A DNA stretch of 64,000 nt from Lineus longissimus (GCF_910592395.1 NC_088325.1:8870109-8934108), one strand, 5' to 3'; positions 1 to 9,885 are shown, counted from the stretch's first letter. The notes: generated by a model not told the origin, from the sequence alone. Program-made: numbers and translations.

Positions 1-884
1 TCTGCAACTCTGAACCAATAAAGCCTTGGGGAGATGTCTCATTGACATAAAGGATATAATTGAAAGTACCAATACCGACTAAGATATTATTCTTTATTTT
101 GAGGTATTATTCTTTATTTTGAGGTATTATTCTTTATCTTCAGATCTGGCTGGATGAAGAGAATTGAGGCAGATTCAGCAGAGTGAGGGATTGTGGTTGT
201 CCAGCAGCGAATACATTCGATGGTACTTGAGATGTATTATCCGTTATTTTCATCTGTAATTTGCAAATGAGTTGAATAATAATGTATGAACTTGATTTAT
301 AACGCTTCTGGTCTTTCTGTGTCGGTTATTAGCCACATTTCAAACAGTCGATTGGCGTCCTTACTCTCATCCGATCATTTTGATATATTACAAGCCTGGT
401 TAGAATATTAATGGTGTTGGCAGAGTTTGACGGCCATCTTGGTTTCAATGGTGGCCATATTGGTTTCAACATGGCCGCCTGATGGCGGTTGCATGAAAGT
501 GGATAAAGATTGACTGACCTCGAGCTGCATATCATACCAGTGTCTTAGTTTAAGAAACTGAAATGATATCTGCCAACATCCTTATTACTAGCAGCCATAT
601 TCCAATATTTGTCCTTGGCGGCCATCTTGGAATGCCGCCATATTGAATTCCAACCCGAAGATCCATAATCATCAAGTTTTACTACTCCTTTGGCTTGCAA
701 TGGGAGTCGGAGCTACAGAAAAGGTTGCGAAGTTGCATAGTTTTGGTGGCCATCTTGGATTATTGGTAGCCATCTTGGATTTTGGCGGCCATTTTGGATT
801 TGTTAGGACGGTCATCATAATATGACTCCGTTCTATAAATTTTGCTGAAAAATATTCATAAATAAGATTCCTACAGCTAAAATA
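1..884. other. Left flank of the outer Polinton, no convincing gene
   Basis: No supported coding region. The stretch holds a three-copy 20-bp tandem repeat and several copies of a GGCGGCCATCTTGGAT-like word in both orientations (about 430-480, 618-645, 745-805). The short open frames here have no recognisable domain and are rich in the repeat. It is host or older repeat DNA into which the outer Polinton inserted; similar CCATnTTGGAT words occur just past its right end (about 42771-42790). Confidence 0.6.
84..143. repeat. 20-bp tandem repeat, three copies
   Basis: Three consecutive copies of a 20-bp unit built on TATTATTCTTTATTTTGAG; the third copy ends TATCTTCAG. Simple local tandem repeat in the flank. 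Confidence 0.85.
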
Positions 885-890
885 CTGATC
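885..890. repeat. Target-site duplication CTGATC, left copy
   Basis: CTGATC directly precedes the left terminus (AGTAATATAT) of the outer Polinton and recurs immediately after its right terminus at 42750-42755. Six-base duplications are the hallmark of Polinton integration. Confidence 0.93.
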
Positions 891-1020
891 AGTAATATAT
901 ATATGAGGTGATAGGAATGTAGGTATTTTGAAGCTATTTTGACAAAATCCCTTACAGGCCTTTTTGCCTCAAATTAGCTTAGAAACCCCTAAGAACCAGC
1001 CACCTCATATATATATTACT
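891..1020. repeat. Terminal 130-bp palindromic cap, outer element, left
   Basis: Starts AGTAATATATATATGAGGTG and ends with its exact reverse complement CACCTCATATATATATTACT (20-bp arms). The interior is an imperfect palindrome too: AAGCTATTTTGAC on one side faces CAAATTAGCTT on the other, with the apex near CTTACAGGCCTTTTTG. It can fold into one long hairpin. The same core with different arms caps the inner element. Confidence 0.88.
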
Positions 1021-1114
1021 TAGGGAATACTACAGCTCAATGGGTTAATGCCTTAAAATAAATGGCCTTTTTACTGTCTTCATTATCCAAAATTCAAGGA
1101 AAAATTCAAGTAAA
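891..1114. repeat. Outer Polinton left terminal inverted repeat (224 bp)
   Basis: It is the near-perfect reverse complement of 42526-42749 and begins with AG, matching CT at the other end. The outer 130 bp is itself a palindrome (separate entry). The inner 94 bp leads up to the start codon of the first gene. Confidence 0.93.
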
Positions 1115-1118
1115 TTAA

Positions 1119-2507
1119 ATGTATTATCCAATAGCAAATCAACATAAAAGTAAATTCACCTATGACTTCTTTAATTTAGAAGTAACTGTTAACAGTAACA
1201 ATTTCTTCAGACTACAAGAAACTAAGATAACACCTCGGTTTTTGAGCCTGAAAAATAAGAAAGACTGTCTGCGACTGGAAAAGAATCCATTATCGTTTTA
1301 CCAGAACCAATTTAACATGGCTGTTTGGTTTGCTACTACCGGTTGTGGTATTTCAATAGATGATCACTTGAATCACAGTGACCCATTGATAAGGTCAATT
1401 TACAGATTTCATGTTTACTATCAAATATTGAAGATCATGAAGAATCTAGAGATACCAATTCCAGGTGAAAGTGATTTCAATGAGACAAACAATAACATTA
1501 ACCGTAGGAAACTAGGAGGGTTATTGAGTGAATTTGGTTTAAAAGACGAATATGATTTCTCAGTGTTTGAAAGTAATGAGGGGTGGACTTCCTGGAGTGT
1601 ACCGGGTTACAACCCGAACATAACTGATCCCGGATATTACATCAATGATTCTAAAATCAATTTCTTCCTCATGCAAGTTCATGAAAATAGAATGCCACCG
1701 ATGTTCAGTAAAGACTGGGATGCTGGAATGGCTAATTTCAAATATCCAGATACCTTCATTAAGTATCATGTGAAACAACACAATAATGTATTTGATGTAG
1801 TTACACAAAATGCATGTCAAACCTATCAACAATTCATGATATTTAAATCAAACGGTTTCTCTAATCCTGGAATAGAGAGGTTGAATGACACAATAAGAAC
1901 ATATGTTTACTGTATTCTGGTTGCTCAGGCTTTGACCAGAACACCAATAATTGGAGTACCGGGTACAGAATTGGATGCTCAGAAGGAATTTAACAAACTA
2001 TTAAAGGACTCGATTAATCAACATCCTGATATCCCCACTTCAATTCAAAGATATCAAAAAGCAGTGAGTGACACTCATACACGATTAGATTATGTAATAG
2101 CACCAGGATTGTATGTCATAGGGTCAAATATGGTACTCGTTATTGGTAAGCTGGATAACTACAATGATAACATTTTAATAGCACCAAAAAATGCTAAACC
2201 TGGTAAGAATGACATTAACCACAAAAAGACCTTACCACCACCACTGATGGAAGGAAATAGTTCTAAGAAAATAAGAGTTAAGAGTAGTGTTGATACTGTC
2301 AAGACGGACTTCGTCCTGAGAGCAGAGCTCGAGACCAGTCATACACCAAAGAGTAATGTTGATTCACCAAAAACAACTGAAACATCAAATAATACTCCTA
2401 CTACTAAACGGGGCACCAAAGTTGAGAGGGAGGATGATACTCATGAAACAATTAAATTCATGCTTTACTCAGTTGTTGGTACATTGATTGTTTTTATGGT
2501 TAGATAA
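1119..2507 (+). CDS. Conserved Polinton structural-type protein of unknown function, C-terminal membrane anchor
   Basis: 462 residues, intact, first gene inside the left repeat. The start lies in TTAAATG. It is homologous to the proteins at 10182 (inner element) and 50459 (third element): shared landmarks are AVWFATTGCG / ALYCATSGSG near residue 70-80, a HLNHSDP / HINHADP segment, RSIYRFHVYYQILK, IPIPGESDFN, and RLNDTIRTYVYCIL near residue 260. The last 20 residues form a hydrophobic segment (FMLYSVVGTLIVFMV). Conservation across distant Polintons suggests a virion or assembly role, but no biochemical function is recognised. A 30-bp palindromic repeat is embedded near codon 396 (residues TDFVLRAELE). 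Confidence 0.8.
   Translation: MYYPIANQHKSKFTYDFFNLEVTVNSNNFFRLQETKITPRFLSLKNKKDCLRLEKNPLSFYQNQFNMAVWFATTGCGISIDDHLNHSDPLIRSIYRFHVYYQILKIMKNLEIPIPGESDFNETNNNINRRKLGGLLSEFGLKDEYDFSVFESNEGWTSWSVPGYNPNITDPGYYINDSKINFFLMQVHENRMPPMFSKDWDAGMANFKYPDTFIKYHVKQHNNVFDVVTQNACQTYQQFMIFKSNGFSNPGIERLNDTIRTYVYCILVAQALTRTPIIGVPGTELDAQKEFNKLLKDSINQHPDIPTSIQRYQKAVSDTHTRLDYVIAPGLYVIGSNMVLVIGKLDNYNDNILIAPKNAKPGKNDINHKKTLPPPLMEGNSSKKIRVKSSVDTVKTDFVLRAELETSHTPKSNVDSPKTTETSNNTPTTKRGTKVEREDDTHETIKFMLYSVVGTLIVFMVR
2305..2333 (+). repeat. 30-bp double-hairpin repeat (family A) inside the 1119 gene
   Basis: Stem GGAC/GTCC with loop TTC, then stem GAGC/GCTC with loop AGA. Read as TDFVLRAELE. The inner element has the same site (11368) with loops AAA and AAA, so the stems are kept while loops differ. 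Confidence 0.9.
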
Positions 2508-2517
2508 ATAAGTAATT

Positions 2518-4029
2518 ATGGCTGAAGGAGGTGAAGATTATGAAATGGATGATTACGATCATAATTACATTCATAATGTGGATGGTCTTCCTGATTGGAG
2601 AAATAATAGAATTTATCAAGATGAGGGCACAACATACAACACAGGTAATACAAATCTTACTACTGAAACTTCATTCACTAAAACTCCAGATAGAGCAAGA
2701 GGTATTGTCCCTGAATTGATGGAAAAGGAGTTAAGTTACGATGAAGTAGAGGATAAACTTGCAAAAGCATTGGAAGAAACAAAATGGAAATATGACCCTA
2801 ACAAATTGAGTAATCTTGCACCACACATTAGTTACTCTGGAAACAAACTTTATTATGTTCCGAAAACAAATTATGAAGTTGATTTGATAAAAGGTATATT
2901 TGAAAACGAAAATTTATTTGACTATCATGATAATGATGGATACATTAAAAAGATAATTCCTTTAACTAAGGGTGATGGAGACTTCTATGCTGAAAGAACA
3001 TTAAAGAATAAGTTTGGTACTAGATTTGCTGACATGATTAGAGGTATGATTACACTTGATGAACCAGCACCTATGGAAGGACCTAGAATGGCACCTATGG
3101 AAGGCCAGGAATCAGTAAGTCAACCACAAACGGTATCAACTCAAACAGATATATTAATTAATGAGGTAAACAGTTCAAACCAACCAATAGATAAATTAAT
3201 TGATTCTAATGATGATGAACTTAAAACACTGGGTTTTACTGAATCTGCCTTGAGAGAACTTAGAGGGTTAAAACAGGCTGGTGATGATCTAGCTGCAGTA
3301 AAGAGGGATAAGGACATGCAAATAGAGGAATTAGAAAATAAACTTCGTAATTTAACAAGAGACTATTTACAGTCTGTAGAAGAAGATTCTGAAGATATGG
3401 GGGGGGGGGGGGGTTGAAAAAGCAAATAGATGAACTAAATGACAAATTGCATGAGGAAATGTCAAAGGTATGGAGGTTAGACAATGACAGGGAGTCACAA
3501 ACTAGAAGAATTAAAACGTTTAATTGTTGATGTTCTAAAGAAACCAGATTCAACTATTCCTCTAAAGGACATAATAAAGTTACTTTTTAAGACGTATGGT
3601 GTGACCATTAGCGCCATAATAACAGCTGTTGTAATGACATTTACAACTCTAGGTCTCAGTATCAGTAGTGCTTTAAGTGGTGCCACTAAATCTGTAAAAC
3701 CAACTCAAGGACCAGACCCAACTCCAGGACCAGACCCAACTCCAGGACCTACACCAGAACCTGGACCAGGACCAAAACCATCAATACCAGATAAAGTAAA
3801 AGAAGGTCTTAAGAAGTTTGCTGAATGGCTAAAAGAACTGGCCAAGAAATCAGCTGCGGCTTTACCTGGAATAATAGGGTCTTTAGTTTCATTTCTCCTG
3901 AAAACAATTGGTGCAGTTGTTTGCTTTCTAGCTGAACATCTGATCATAGCAGTTATTGCTATTGTGAGCTCCATAATCTATGGTTTAATTGGGGGTGTTA
4001 AAGCCTTAAAATCACGTAAAAGGTCTTAG
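2518..4029 (+). pseudogene. Coiled-coil / Pro-rich / membrane protein, frameshifted
   Basis: Broken counterpart of the intact 543-residue gene at 11584. Two open pieces (2518-3417 and 3484-4029) lie in different frames. The first break is at a run of 15 G (3399-3413); a second one-base difference sits near 3507-3520. Landmarks: acidic N-terminus, a repeated helical segment (LRELRGLKQAGDDLAAVKRD), then the second piece with hydrophobic segments, a Pro-Gly repeat (PGPDPT units), a second hydrophobic stretch and a Lys/Arg tail. A homologue is at 57678 in the third element. It is likely a virion membrane-associated protein (inference). Confidence 0.8.
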
Positions 4030-4120
4030 GTGACCTTCTATCAAAAAACAATGTTTAAAAAAATAATTATCATGTAAATATGAATAAATACATCTCATTA
4101 AAAGACTATTATTCTAGTGA

Positions 4121-4151
4121 GTCGGACTTCGTCCTGAGAGCAGAGCTCGAG
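4121..4151 (+). repeat. Family-A double-hairpin repeat
   Basis: Inside the 4080 gene, read as SDFVLRAELE; loops TTC and AGA. The orthologous site is 13305 in the inner element. Confidence 0.9.
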
Positions 4152-4260
4152 TGGAACAATGAGAATCTTAAAGGATACATTCGTCCTAGGGTCATGGATA
4201 GAAATTTCAGTGAAGAAAATGACAGCAAGAATTATGACAGTGGGAAATTTGATAAGCCTA

Positions 4261-4291
4261 CTCGAGCTATGCTCTCAAGACGAAGTCTGAC
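4261..4291 (-). repeat. Family-A double-hairpin repeat, inverted
   Basis: Inside the 4080 gene, read as RAMLSRRSLT. The second stem is AGAC/GTCT instead of GGAC/GTCC: a compensated change at both positions. Shared with 13477 in the inner element. Confidence 0.88.
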
Positions 4292-5173
4292 TGAGACACA
4301 CAAAGTAGTCCTGCCAAGAATGAAAGAATATGACGTCAGTACCAACACTAATGCCCAATTCTGCCGTAATTGCAAACGTTGGACACTTTTTGAGTATCAA
4401 AAGAATTTAAATTTAGCCAGGAACGCCGCTAAAACTGTGAAGTATCAATTCTGCATTGTTTGTAATGCAACCAGTTATGATGATGATTTTAAGACTCTTG
4501 AGATCAATATTGACAACAAGATTCGTTATTTTGACATTATTCTTAGAAAGCTTGGATGGAGACGTTTGTCTGAATCGGTTCTCAAATATTTAAAGGACTT
4601 TGTGGAAGTGCATTTACAGTGCTACTTTTCAAGTCCCAGAAAATGTCTTAGTAAGCAGAGATATGAAAGTACAGTCCACTTAGCTTTAACAATGGGTATT
4701 AACACTCTCCCCTCTAAGTTACGGGAAAAGGGGTTACATGACGAGGCCATACTTGTTGCATTTCACTGTGGGGAATATGACTGGTTTCTTGCCATTGAAT
4801 TTATCAACATGGCTATTGGTAAACCCCAATTAACAGATGAGAATATCACTGACCTTAGACTAGTGTAATATGCTTTCCTTAGATTTCTGCATTACTGTGG
4901 TGTGAAGGTCACAATTAACTACAAGGTATTTTTACACCAAGCCTTTAAAACGATGAAAATTGATTATGTAATATTTAGACCTTTTTTAACCAACAAGGAG
5001 CGAGGTAATGATTTGGAGAGATTATGGTATGATTTCACTCAAAGTATTTTCTTCCAGAATTACAAGGTTGAGAAGGAATATGACCAGGATATTGGCAAGC
5101 AGTTTGACGTTTTATTGAGTGCTAGTGCAGGTCGAGACATTAACTGCATCATTAGTATTAAGTTAGCACCAGC

Positions 5174-5202
5174 CGGACTTTGTCCTGAGAGCATAGCTCG
5201 AG
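5174..5202 (+). repeat. Family-A double-hairpin repeat
   Basis: Near the end of the 4080 gene, read as GLCPESIARA. The inner element has two tandem units at this site (14388-14446). Confidence 0.88.
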
Positions 5203-5272
5203 CTAGTGTTAAGTGCAATAAACTGGTGAAAACAGCATTTTGCACTTAACACTCATTTTTCTATTATTTTAA

Positions 5273-6085
5273 ATGAACAGTCAGCAAATGAATAGTCAGA
5301 CATCATCTGTAATTGAACAACAAATGAAACATATTGGTGTTATCAATCAAAACCCAGTAGGACTTTGTCCTGAGAGCATAGCTCGAGTTGGGGCTTCTAA
5401 CCAACAGAACACTGGTAGTTACCAACAGAACAATACTAACTTTCAGCAGAACTGCACTACAAATCAACAAGTTTCAAACAAGCAGTTGAATAGTTCAAAT
5501 TTAGTTACTCCTAGTCAAGGAATAGTCAATTCTAGTTGCCAACTAGGATGAACTAGCAATCAACAAGGTTCAAGTAGCAATCAACAAAATTTGAACTATT
5601 TGACTGATAGTGGCCTTAAAGCCAAACAAGACTTAGAAATTTTAGTTGCAACTGGGAAAAGTAAGTATTTACTTAATAAACAACTAACTTTAAATGACTT
5701 AGATAATATGACAGAAAAGGAACTCTTAAAACACCACAGAATCTACCAGACAAAGATGGCTGCCAGACTTAATGATTCTTTGGGTAAGACAGTACTTAAA
5801 GCTTACACTAAATTATCAAGGTGGTTATTACCAATAGATGACGAGGATAATCTTTACCATGACCTCAGAAATGATTACATCGTTACCAATGAACTTGACA
5901 AATGGCTTGGATGGGTTAGTATCAAAATGGGAGCACTAACTGCACTTGCTTCAACAACACTTATTACTTTAGGCCATTGTCATAAGGAATCATCAATGAA
6001 TACATCGGGTATGACTGTCTCTGAATGTGACAAACCAATAGATGAAAGTCTAGATATCACAGGTAGTGATGATAAAGAAGACTAA
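5273..6085 (+). pseudogene. Q/N-rich N-terminus fused to helical membrane-type domain, one internal stop
   Basis: Starts in TTTAAATG. One frame covers the whole stretch, with a TGA at 5549-5551 where the inner copy has a serine codon. The N-terminal half is rich in Gln and Asn (QQMNSQTSS, NQQNTGSYQQN). The C-terminal half (from about 5591) is helical with a hydrophobic stretch (MGALTALASTTLITLG) and an acidic tail. That half is homologous to the stand-alone 142-residue protein at 55150 in the third element, so the Q/N-rich part is an extra module here. Function unknown. A family-A repeat lies at 5359. Confidence 0.75.
5359..5387 (+). repeat. Family-A double-hairpin repeat
   Basis: Inside the 5273 gene, read as GLCPESIARV; loops TTT and ATA. 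The orthologous inner copy (14589) is shortened and now contains a stop. Confidence 0.88.
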
Positions 6086-6163
6086 ATTAACCTGGTCATG
6101 AGATCATAGTTCGAATTTATTCGGCCAAGATAAATGGAACTTGAAACTGTAACTGATACTACT

Positions 6164-6193
6164 CGAGCTATGCTCTCAGTACAAATTCCGACT
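6164..6193 (-). repeat. Family-A repeat, outer-specific 30-bp insertion
   Basis: The inner element lacks exactly these 30 bases at the matching site (15446 region), so this is a clean presence/absence insertion of ten codons, read RAMLSVQIPT. The GGAC/GTCC stem has decayed in this copy. Confidence 0.9.
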
Positions 6194-6503
6194 AAAGTTT
6201 CAGTGTCTAAGAAACCTCGATCAGAGAAACAATTAGCATGGTCTAGAGAACTGGGTAGAAGATCTCAGGAATTTAAGAGGATAGAAAAGGATTAGACGAC
6301 ATTTAAAGTACAGTACTCCTCACCAAACAACAGAGTTGTGGAAAAGGAGGAAGTAGAGGAAGAAGAACCACAATCTCAAAATACTGATGTATCACTGCGT
6401 GAATCTACCAGTAATACCTATGTCTATGTAGGTTTAGGTGCAATTATTTTAGCAACATTTATCATGTTTAAGAAACTTCCTAAAAAAGTAAGTAAAGAGC
6501 AAT

Positions 6504-6530
6504 CGAGCTATGCTCTCAGGACAAAGTCCG
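6504..6530 (-). repeat. Family-A double-hairpin repeat
   Basis: At the C-terminus of the 6134 gene, read in the third frame as SYALRTKSE, and providing most of the tail of that protein. Shared with 15782. Confidence 0.85.
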
Positions 6531-6612
6531 AATGAAGCAGTCATGAAGGGATCACTCAGGAAGGGGTCAATTAGCCCTCTTGTTAAACCTGTAGTTAAAG
6601 AGAAGAAATGTA

Positions 6613-7584
6613 CTATTCCTTTAATGGAATGATCGCATCAGGTGGTCCGAGGTGCTTGTCTTCACCACAAGAGTTTAACTCTATTCGGACTTCGTCCTGA
6701 GAGCATAGCTCGATTCTTAACTCTAAAGAAACCTCTGTTCCTCTGAAATTAACTAGCTTACCATTCTCATCAGTGATTTCGAATTTTATGTGATTAGTAC
6801 ACTTATTTATCGTTTTCTTACAATTCGGTTCGTATCGCTGCATTTTTATTTGGTCACCATCTTCTACAGGTATGATGCAGAAAATGTTAGATGGTTTATT
6901 GTTGTAGAGGGTCTTAGCTTTGTCAACCAAATTAGCTTGCAGGAATAGATATTTTCTGTAAAAGTTGAGTGGTCTTATGGAGTAGTATTTTCCTTTCTTG
7001 GTGAATTCAGTTTGTTTAAAGCCGAACCATTCATTTACCACAAAGGCAATGTGTGTGGAGAATGTTTTGCCAGCTGGTGTATCATTTACAATAGCATAAA
7101 ATCTGTTATTAAAGTAAAAGTATTTGTCCTCTGTAAGTTCAAGGGTTATGTAATTATTGTTATCACAGTAAATTTTCACATAGTTTATTCCATTTTCTTT
7201 TATGTATGTTTGCCATTCCTCACAAAACTCACTTAAACTAAAATGTCGAGAGTATGGCAATGTAGATTGTCTGTTTTTTATTATTGTTCTAATAGAGGGG
7301 TTAACTAAACAATTCTTACAAAATTCATCTGGCGTTGCATCGGGTGTATGGTTAATGACTTCAAGGCACTGTTCTATTATGGTTGCATTCAGTTTTTTAA
7401 TAAGTTTAAACTCTTCGTAAAGAAACATGAATACTTGGGCACTCGCTGGCAGGTTATCGCTTGACCACCATGAATTGTAAAAGGTTATCAATTTCAAAGT
7501 AATGGATTTTATGTCTAATTGGTCTGTTAAGTAGTACTCAAATTTGGCTTCATTACATTCTTGTTCACTGATTATGAAGTCCAT
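6613..7584 (-). CDS. Penton-like minor capsid protein with variable internal cassettes
   Basis: 323 residues. The C-terminal half fits the Polinton penton pattern: YRKYLFLQANLVDK, FCIIPVEDGDQ, then HIKFEITDENGKLVNF and a terminal beta-strand segment. The N-terminus contains SITLKLITFYNSWW, like the second penton-type protein (SITLTFAVIPCTFYN at 25187). Compared with its inner counterpart (15939), the ends are almost identical but residues about 41-105 and about 152-185 are unrelated. The family suggests a single jelly-roll vertex protein; the swapped segments would be exposed loops (inference). It is divergent from PolB, with the start codon about 430 bp from that of PolB because of a local duplication. 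Confidence 0.72.
   Translation of the reverse strand: MDFIISEQECNEAKFEYYLTDQLDIKSITLKLITFYNSWWSSDNLPASAQVFMFLYEEFKLIKKLNATIIEQCLEVINHTPDATPDEFCKNCLVNPSIRTIIKNRQSTLPYSRHFSLSEFCEEWQTYIKENGINYVKIYCDNNNYITLELTEDKYFYFNNRFYAIVNDTPAGKTFSTHIAFVVNEWFGFKQTEFTKKGKYYSIRPLNFYRKYLFLQANLVDKAKTLYNNKPSNIFCIIPVEDGDQIKMQRYEPNCKKTINKCTNHIKFEITDENGKLVNFRGTEVSLELRIELCSQDEVRIELNSCGEDKHLGPPDAIIPLKE
6686..6713 (+). repeat. Family-A double-hairpin repeat
   Basis: Within the C-terminal codons of the penton-like gene, read on the minus strand as ELCSQDEVR. The equivalent inner copy is 15938, with AGAC/GTCT stem. Confidence 0.88.
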
Positions 7585-8052
7585 TTCTATTTAATTCAAG
7601 AGATTCATTGAATTTAATAAATTTTAGTCTAATAAATAAAATGACTGATAAGAATCAGAAAATACTTTGCACTACATTGCATCGTTGCACTACATTGCAT
7701 CATTACGTTGCATCGGGTGTATGGTTAATGACTTCAAGGCACTGTTCTATTATGGTTGCATTCAGTTTTTTAATAAGTTTAAACTCTTCGTAAAGAAACA
7801 TGAATACTTGGGCACTCGCTGGCAGGTTATCGCTTGACCACCATGAATTGTAAAAGGTTATCGATTTCAAAGTAATGGATTTTATGTCTAATTGGTCTGT
7901 TAAGTAGTACTCAAATTTGGCTTCATTACATTCTTGTTCACTGATTATGAAGTCCATTTCTATTTAATTCAAGAGATTCATTGAATTTAATAAATTTTAG
8001 TCTAATAAATAAAATGACTGATAAGAATCAGAAAATACTTTGCACTACATGT
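7335..8052. repeat. 373-bp tandem duplication of the penton/PolB intergenic region
   Basis: Sequence from about 7335 to 7679 recurs at 7708-8052 with offset 373 (for example the PolB start ATGACTGATAAG at 7641 and 8014). It duplicates the first 85 codons of the penton-like gene (second copy ends at 7957) and the first codons of PolB. A short TTGCACTACATTGCATC-like stutter marks the junction. The inner element lacks the duplication. Confidence 0.9.
7703..7957 (-). pseudogene. Truncated duplicate of the penton-like gene start
   Basis: 84 residues identical, apart from one change, to the first part of the 6613-7584 protein, ending at the duplication junction. It is a by-product of the 373-bp duplication and has no independent function. 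Confidence 0.85.
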
Positions 8053-8420
8053 GACAAGTACATATCATACAATAATATGGCCATTCACAGGAGAACCAAA
8101 GGTCACCTGACCAAATTAAATCCGGATTATGTCCCTATTGCTCAACCACGAGCCCCATCACTGATCACTAAAAGCATGGATAAGAAACTTGCATTTGAGG
8201 AAAATGAGCTAGATGGCATAAAGAAAGTGAGTGGAGTAGAAATAGTAAAACAATTTTGCAAGCCTGTAGTCACCATTAGTTTGAAGATTGACAGAGAAGC
8301 TAAACAAGTGTATGAATACAGAGAGAAATTAGAGGAGGTATTATTTCAACTCAATGATTACCATCACAAAATAAGCATATCAGTATTTGCTCAGTTTGAT
8401 CGTCAAGGTGAAAGTGTAAC

Positions 8421-8450
8421 CCGGACTACGTCCAGAGAGCATAGCTCGAC
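8421..8450 (+). repeat. Family-A repeat, outer-specific 30-bp insertion in PolB
   Basis: Exactly 30 bases absent from the inner PolB at about 17351. Read RTTSREHSST: in this frame the consensus would give a TGA stop, and this copy has AGA there instead. Confidence 0.93.
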
Positions 8451-8787
8451 ACACCCCATACAGTCTCCAATGGAAAGCATAATTTCAAGGAACCAGGCAA
8501 TTTATGCCATAACCAACCAGTTAAACTACATTACGACACAGATTGAGGAAAGTTACTTTCAAGGGTCTGGACTTACACTGAACAAAATAGAGTCTTGTAA
8601 CATGACCATCTGTTCTTACAAGAGGTGTAAAGGTGGTCATTACACTAAATTACCATTTAAAACAAAAGCTGTAATCAATGTGGAGTCGAATGACAATAAA
8701 TGTTTTCTCTGGTCTTTATTGGCCGCTAAATATCTAAAAAAAAATCCTGAGAGTACATTCAATATCACTACTGATATGCTAGAAATG

Positions 8788-8812
8788 ACTTCGTCACGAG
8801 AACAGAGTTCGA
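8788..8812 (+). repeat. Family-A repeat, outer-specific, in PolB
   Basis: Part of a 48-base segment missing from the inner copy. The second stem is GAAC/GTTC, the compensated variant of GAGC/GCTC; read TSSREQSS with CGA replacing TGA. Confidence 0.82.
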
Positions 8813-8831
8813 AAACTACTGATATCAAAAT

Positions 8832-8857
8832 CGAGCTCTGCTCTCAGTACGGAGTAC
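8832..8857 (-). repeat. Family-A repeat, outer-specific, in PolB
   Basis: About 30 bases absent from inner PolB near 17712, read ELCSQYGV. The GAGC/GCTC hairpin is intact; the second stem is changed to GTAC/GTAC. Confidence 0.78.
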
Positions 8858-9326
8858 AAATAGACTCATTTCCTGAATGTATTCAAAAGGATATCCCTAA
8901 GATAGAGAGTGATAATAATCTCAAGATTAATGTGTTCAAGTTAGAGAACGAATGGGCTAAGAGCACCTGTGAGGCAAAACTAGAACCTCTCTACCTGTCC
9001 AAGAATTATGACGATGATGATGTCATTGATCTGCTCTATTTCAAGGACCATTTCATGTACATAAGAGACATCAATCTTTTCTTCAGGTCACTCGCTCATA
9101 GAGTGTATCTTTGCAGGAGATGCATGAATTACTTTTACAGGAAGTCTACACTAGACAATCACAAAAAGAAATGTGGAGAACACGATTACTGTAAGATCAG
9201 TCTGCCTCCACCTAACAGTAAATGGTCACAGCTTAAATTTGAAAAACACTCATTTAAAAATAGAGTTCCATTTGTAATCTATGCTGATTTCGAAGCGATA
9301 AGCACAACAGTCAATGATAACACAAC

Positions 9327-9360
9327 TCAGAGCAGAGCTCGAGTCGGACTTCGTCCTCAG
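9327..9360 (+). repeat. Family-A repeat in rearranged half-unit order, in PolB
   Basis: The GAGC/GCTC hairpin precedes the GGAC/GTCC hairpin here, opposite to the usual order, as if cut from a tandem pair. It lies in a linker just after Exo I, where inner PolB has unrelated sequence. Confidence 0.75.
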
Positions 9361-9879
9361 ACAGATACCACTGTTACCACTAAAAAACTATTCAAACAAC
9401 ATGCATCAGCTGTTGGTGTTTATGTTCACTCAGACTACCCACAACTTTATAGTAGCCAGTATGTGTCTCACAGGGGTGCTGATGTTGTAGATGTGTTCTG
9501 TAACTGGTTAATCAGGCTGGAAGAACAATTCTCTAATTTATTGAACTGTAACTTTCCTCTAACAGTGACAGATGAAGATTGTAAGAGATACCACAAAGAA
9601 ACACAATGTTATTACTGTAATCAACGTTTAGGATATGACAAGGTCAAGGATCACGATCACTACAGTGGTAGATATCGAGGTGCTGCTCACAGCTCATGCA
9701 ATTTAAATGAAAATAAAGCCACGTTCGTTCCAGTATTTTTTCACAATCTTAGTAATTATGATTCACACCTGTTTATCAAAGACTTATTGACTAAACTACC
9801 GAAGTACAAGAAACTGAAATTACTTGCCAAAACAGCAGAGGAATACATCTCATTTCAGTTCGGTTGTTTCAGGTTTTTG

Positions 9880-9885
9880 GACTCG
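9880..9885. repeat. Target-site duplication GACTCG, left copy
   Basis: GACTCG, two codons of the outer PolB, abuts the inner Polinton and recurs at 28433-28438, where PolB resumes. Confidence 0.95.

Larger units (their letters stand above)
4080..5249 (+). pseudogene. Zinc-ribbon protein with helical domain, premature stop
   Basis: Same frame throughout, with one stop (TAA, 4866-4868) where the inner copy (13264, 400 residues) has a tyrosine codon. A CxxC pair (CRNC, about residue 96) and a second CxxC (CIVC, about residue 126) make a zinc ribbon, followed by a long helical region. The layout, ribbon then all-helical domain, recalls TFIIB-like or viral late transcription factors, but I cannot assign it to a family. 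It carries three family-A palindromes, two near the N-terminus and one near the C-terminus. Confidence 0.75.
6134..6535 (+). pseudogene. Small single-pass membrane protein with basic N-terminal motif, one stop
   Basis: Starts in ATAAATGG. A single TAG at 6293-6295 replaces a lysine codon of the intact inner copy (15419, 151 residues). It has a basic region containing RSEKQLAWSRELG, an acidic linker of Glu residues, one membrane segment (VGLGAIILATFIMF) and a basic tail. A shorter homologue at 56587 in the third element keeps the HKRVEWGKKLGQ motif and the membrane segment. It resembles a small virion membrane protein by architecture only. Confidence 0.75.
8014..9885 (+). pseudogene. Protein-primed-type DNA polymerase B, N-terminal part, interrupted by the inner Polinton
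   Basis: Start chosen at ATG 8014 (MTDKNQK), after AATAAATAAAATG; the reading frame is open upstream but without ATG. An N-terminal C2H2 finger (CTTCDKYISYNNMAIHRRTKGH region) comes first. The exonuclease motifs follow: YADFEAIS (Exo I) near residue 427 and NLSNYDSHLF (Exo II) near residue 585. Between them is a Cys/His cluster (CYYCNQ... DHDHYSGRYRGAAH) typical of Polinton polymerases. The gene stops at GACTCG, the duplicated target of the inner element, and resumes at 28433. Family-A repeats at 8421, 8788, 8832 and 9327 are all in frame. Confidence 0.92.

Noticed and set aside
3705-3974. Minus-strand open frame opposite the Pro-rich gene (also 12528-13142)
   Set aside because: Shadow of the PGPDPT repeats and hydrophobic tail on the plus strand; low-complexity translation and no start context.
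7608-7793. Small plus-strand open frame beginning like PolB
   Set aside because: Product of the 373-bp duplication joined to antisense penton sequence; not a gene.
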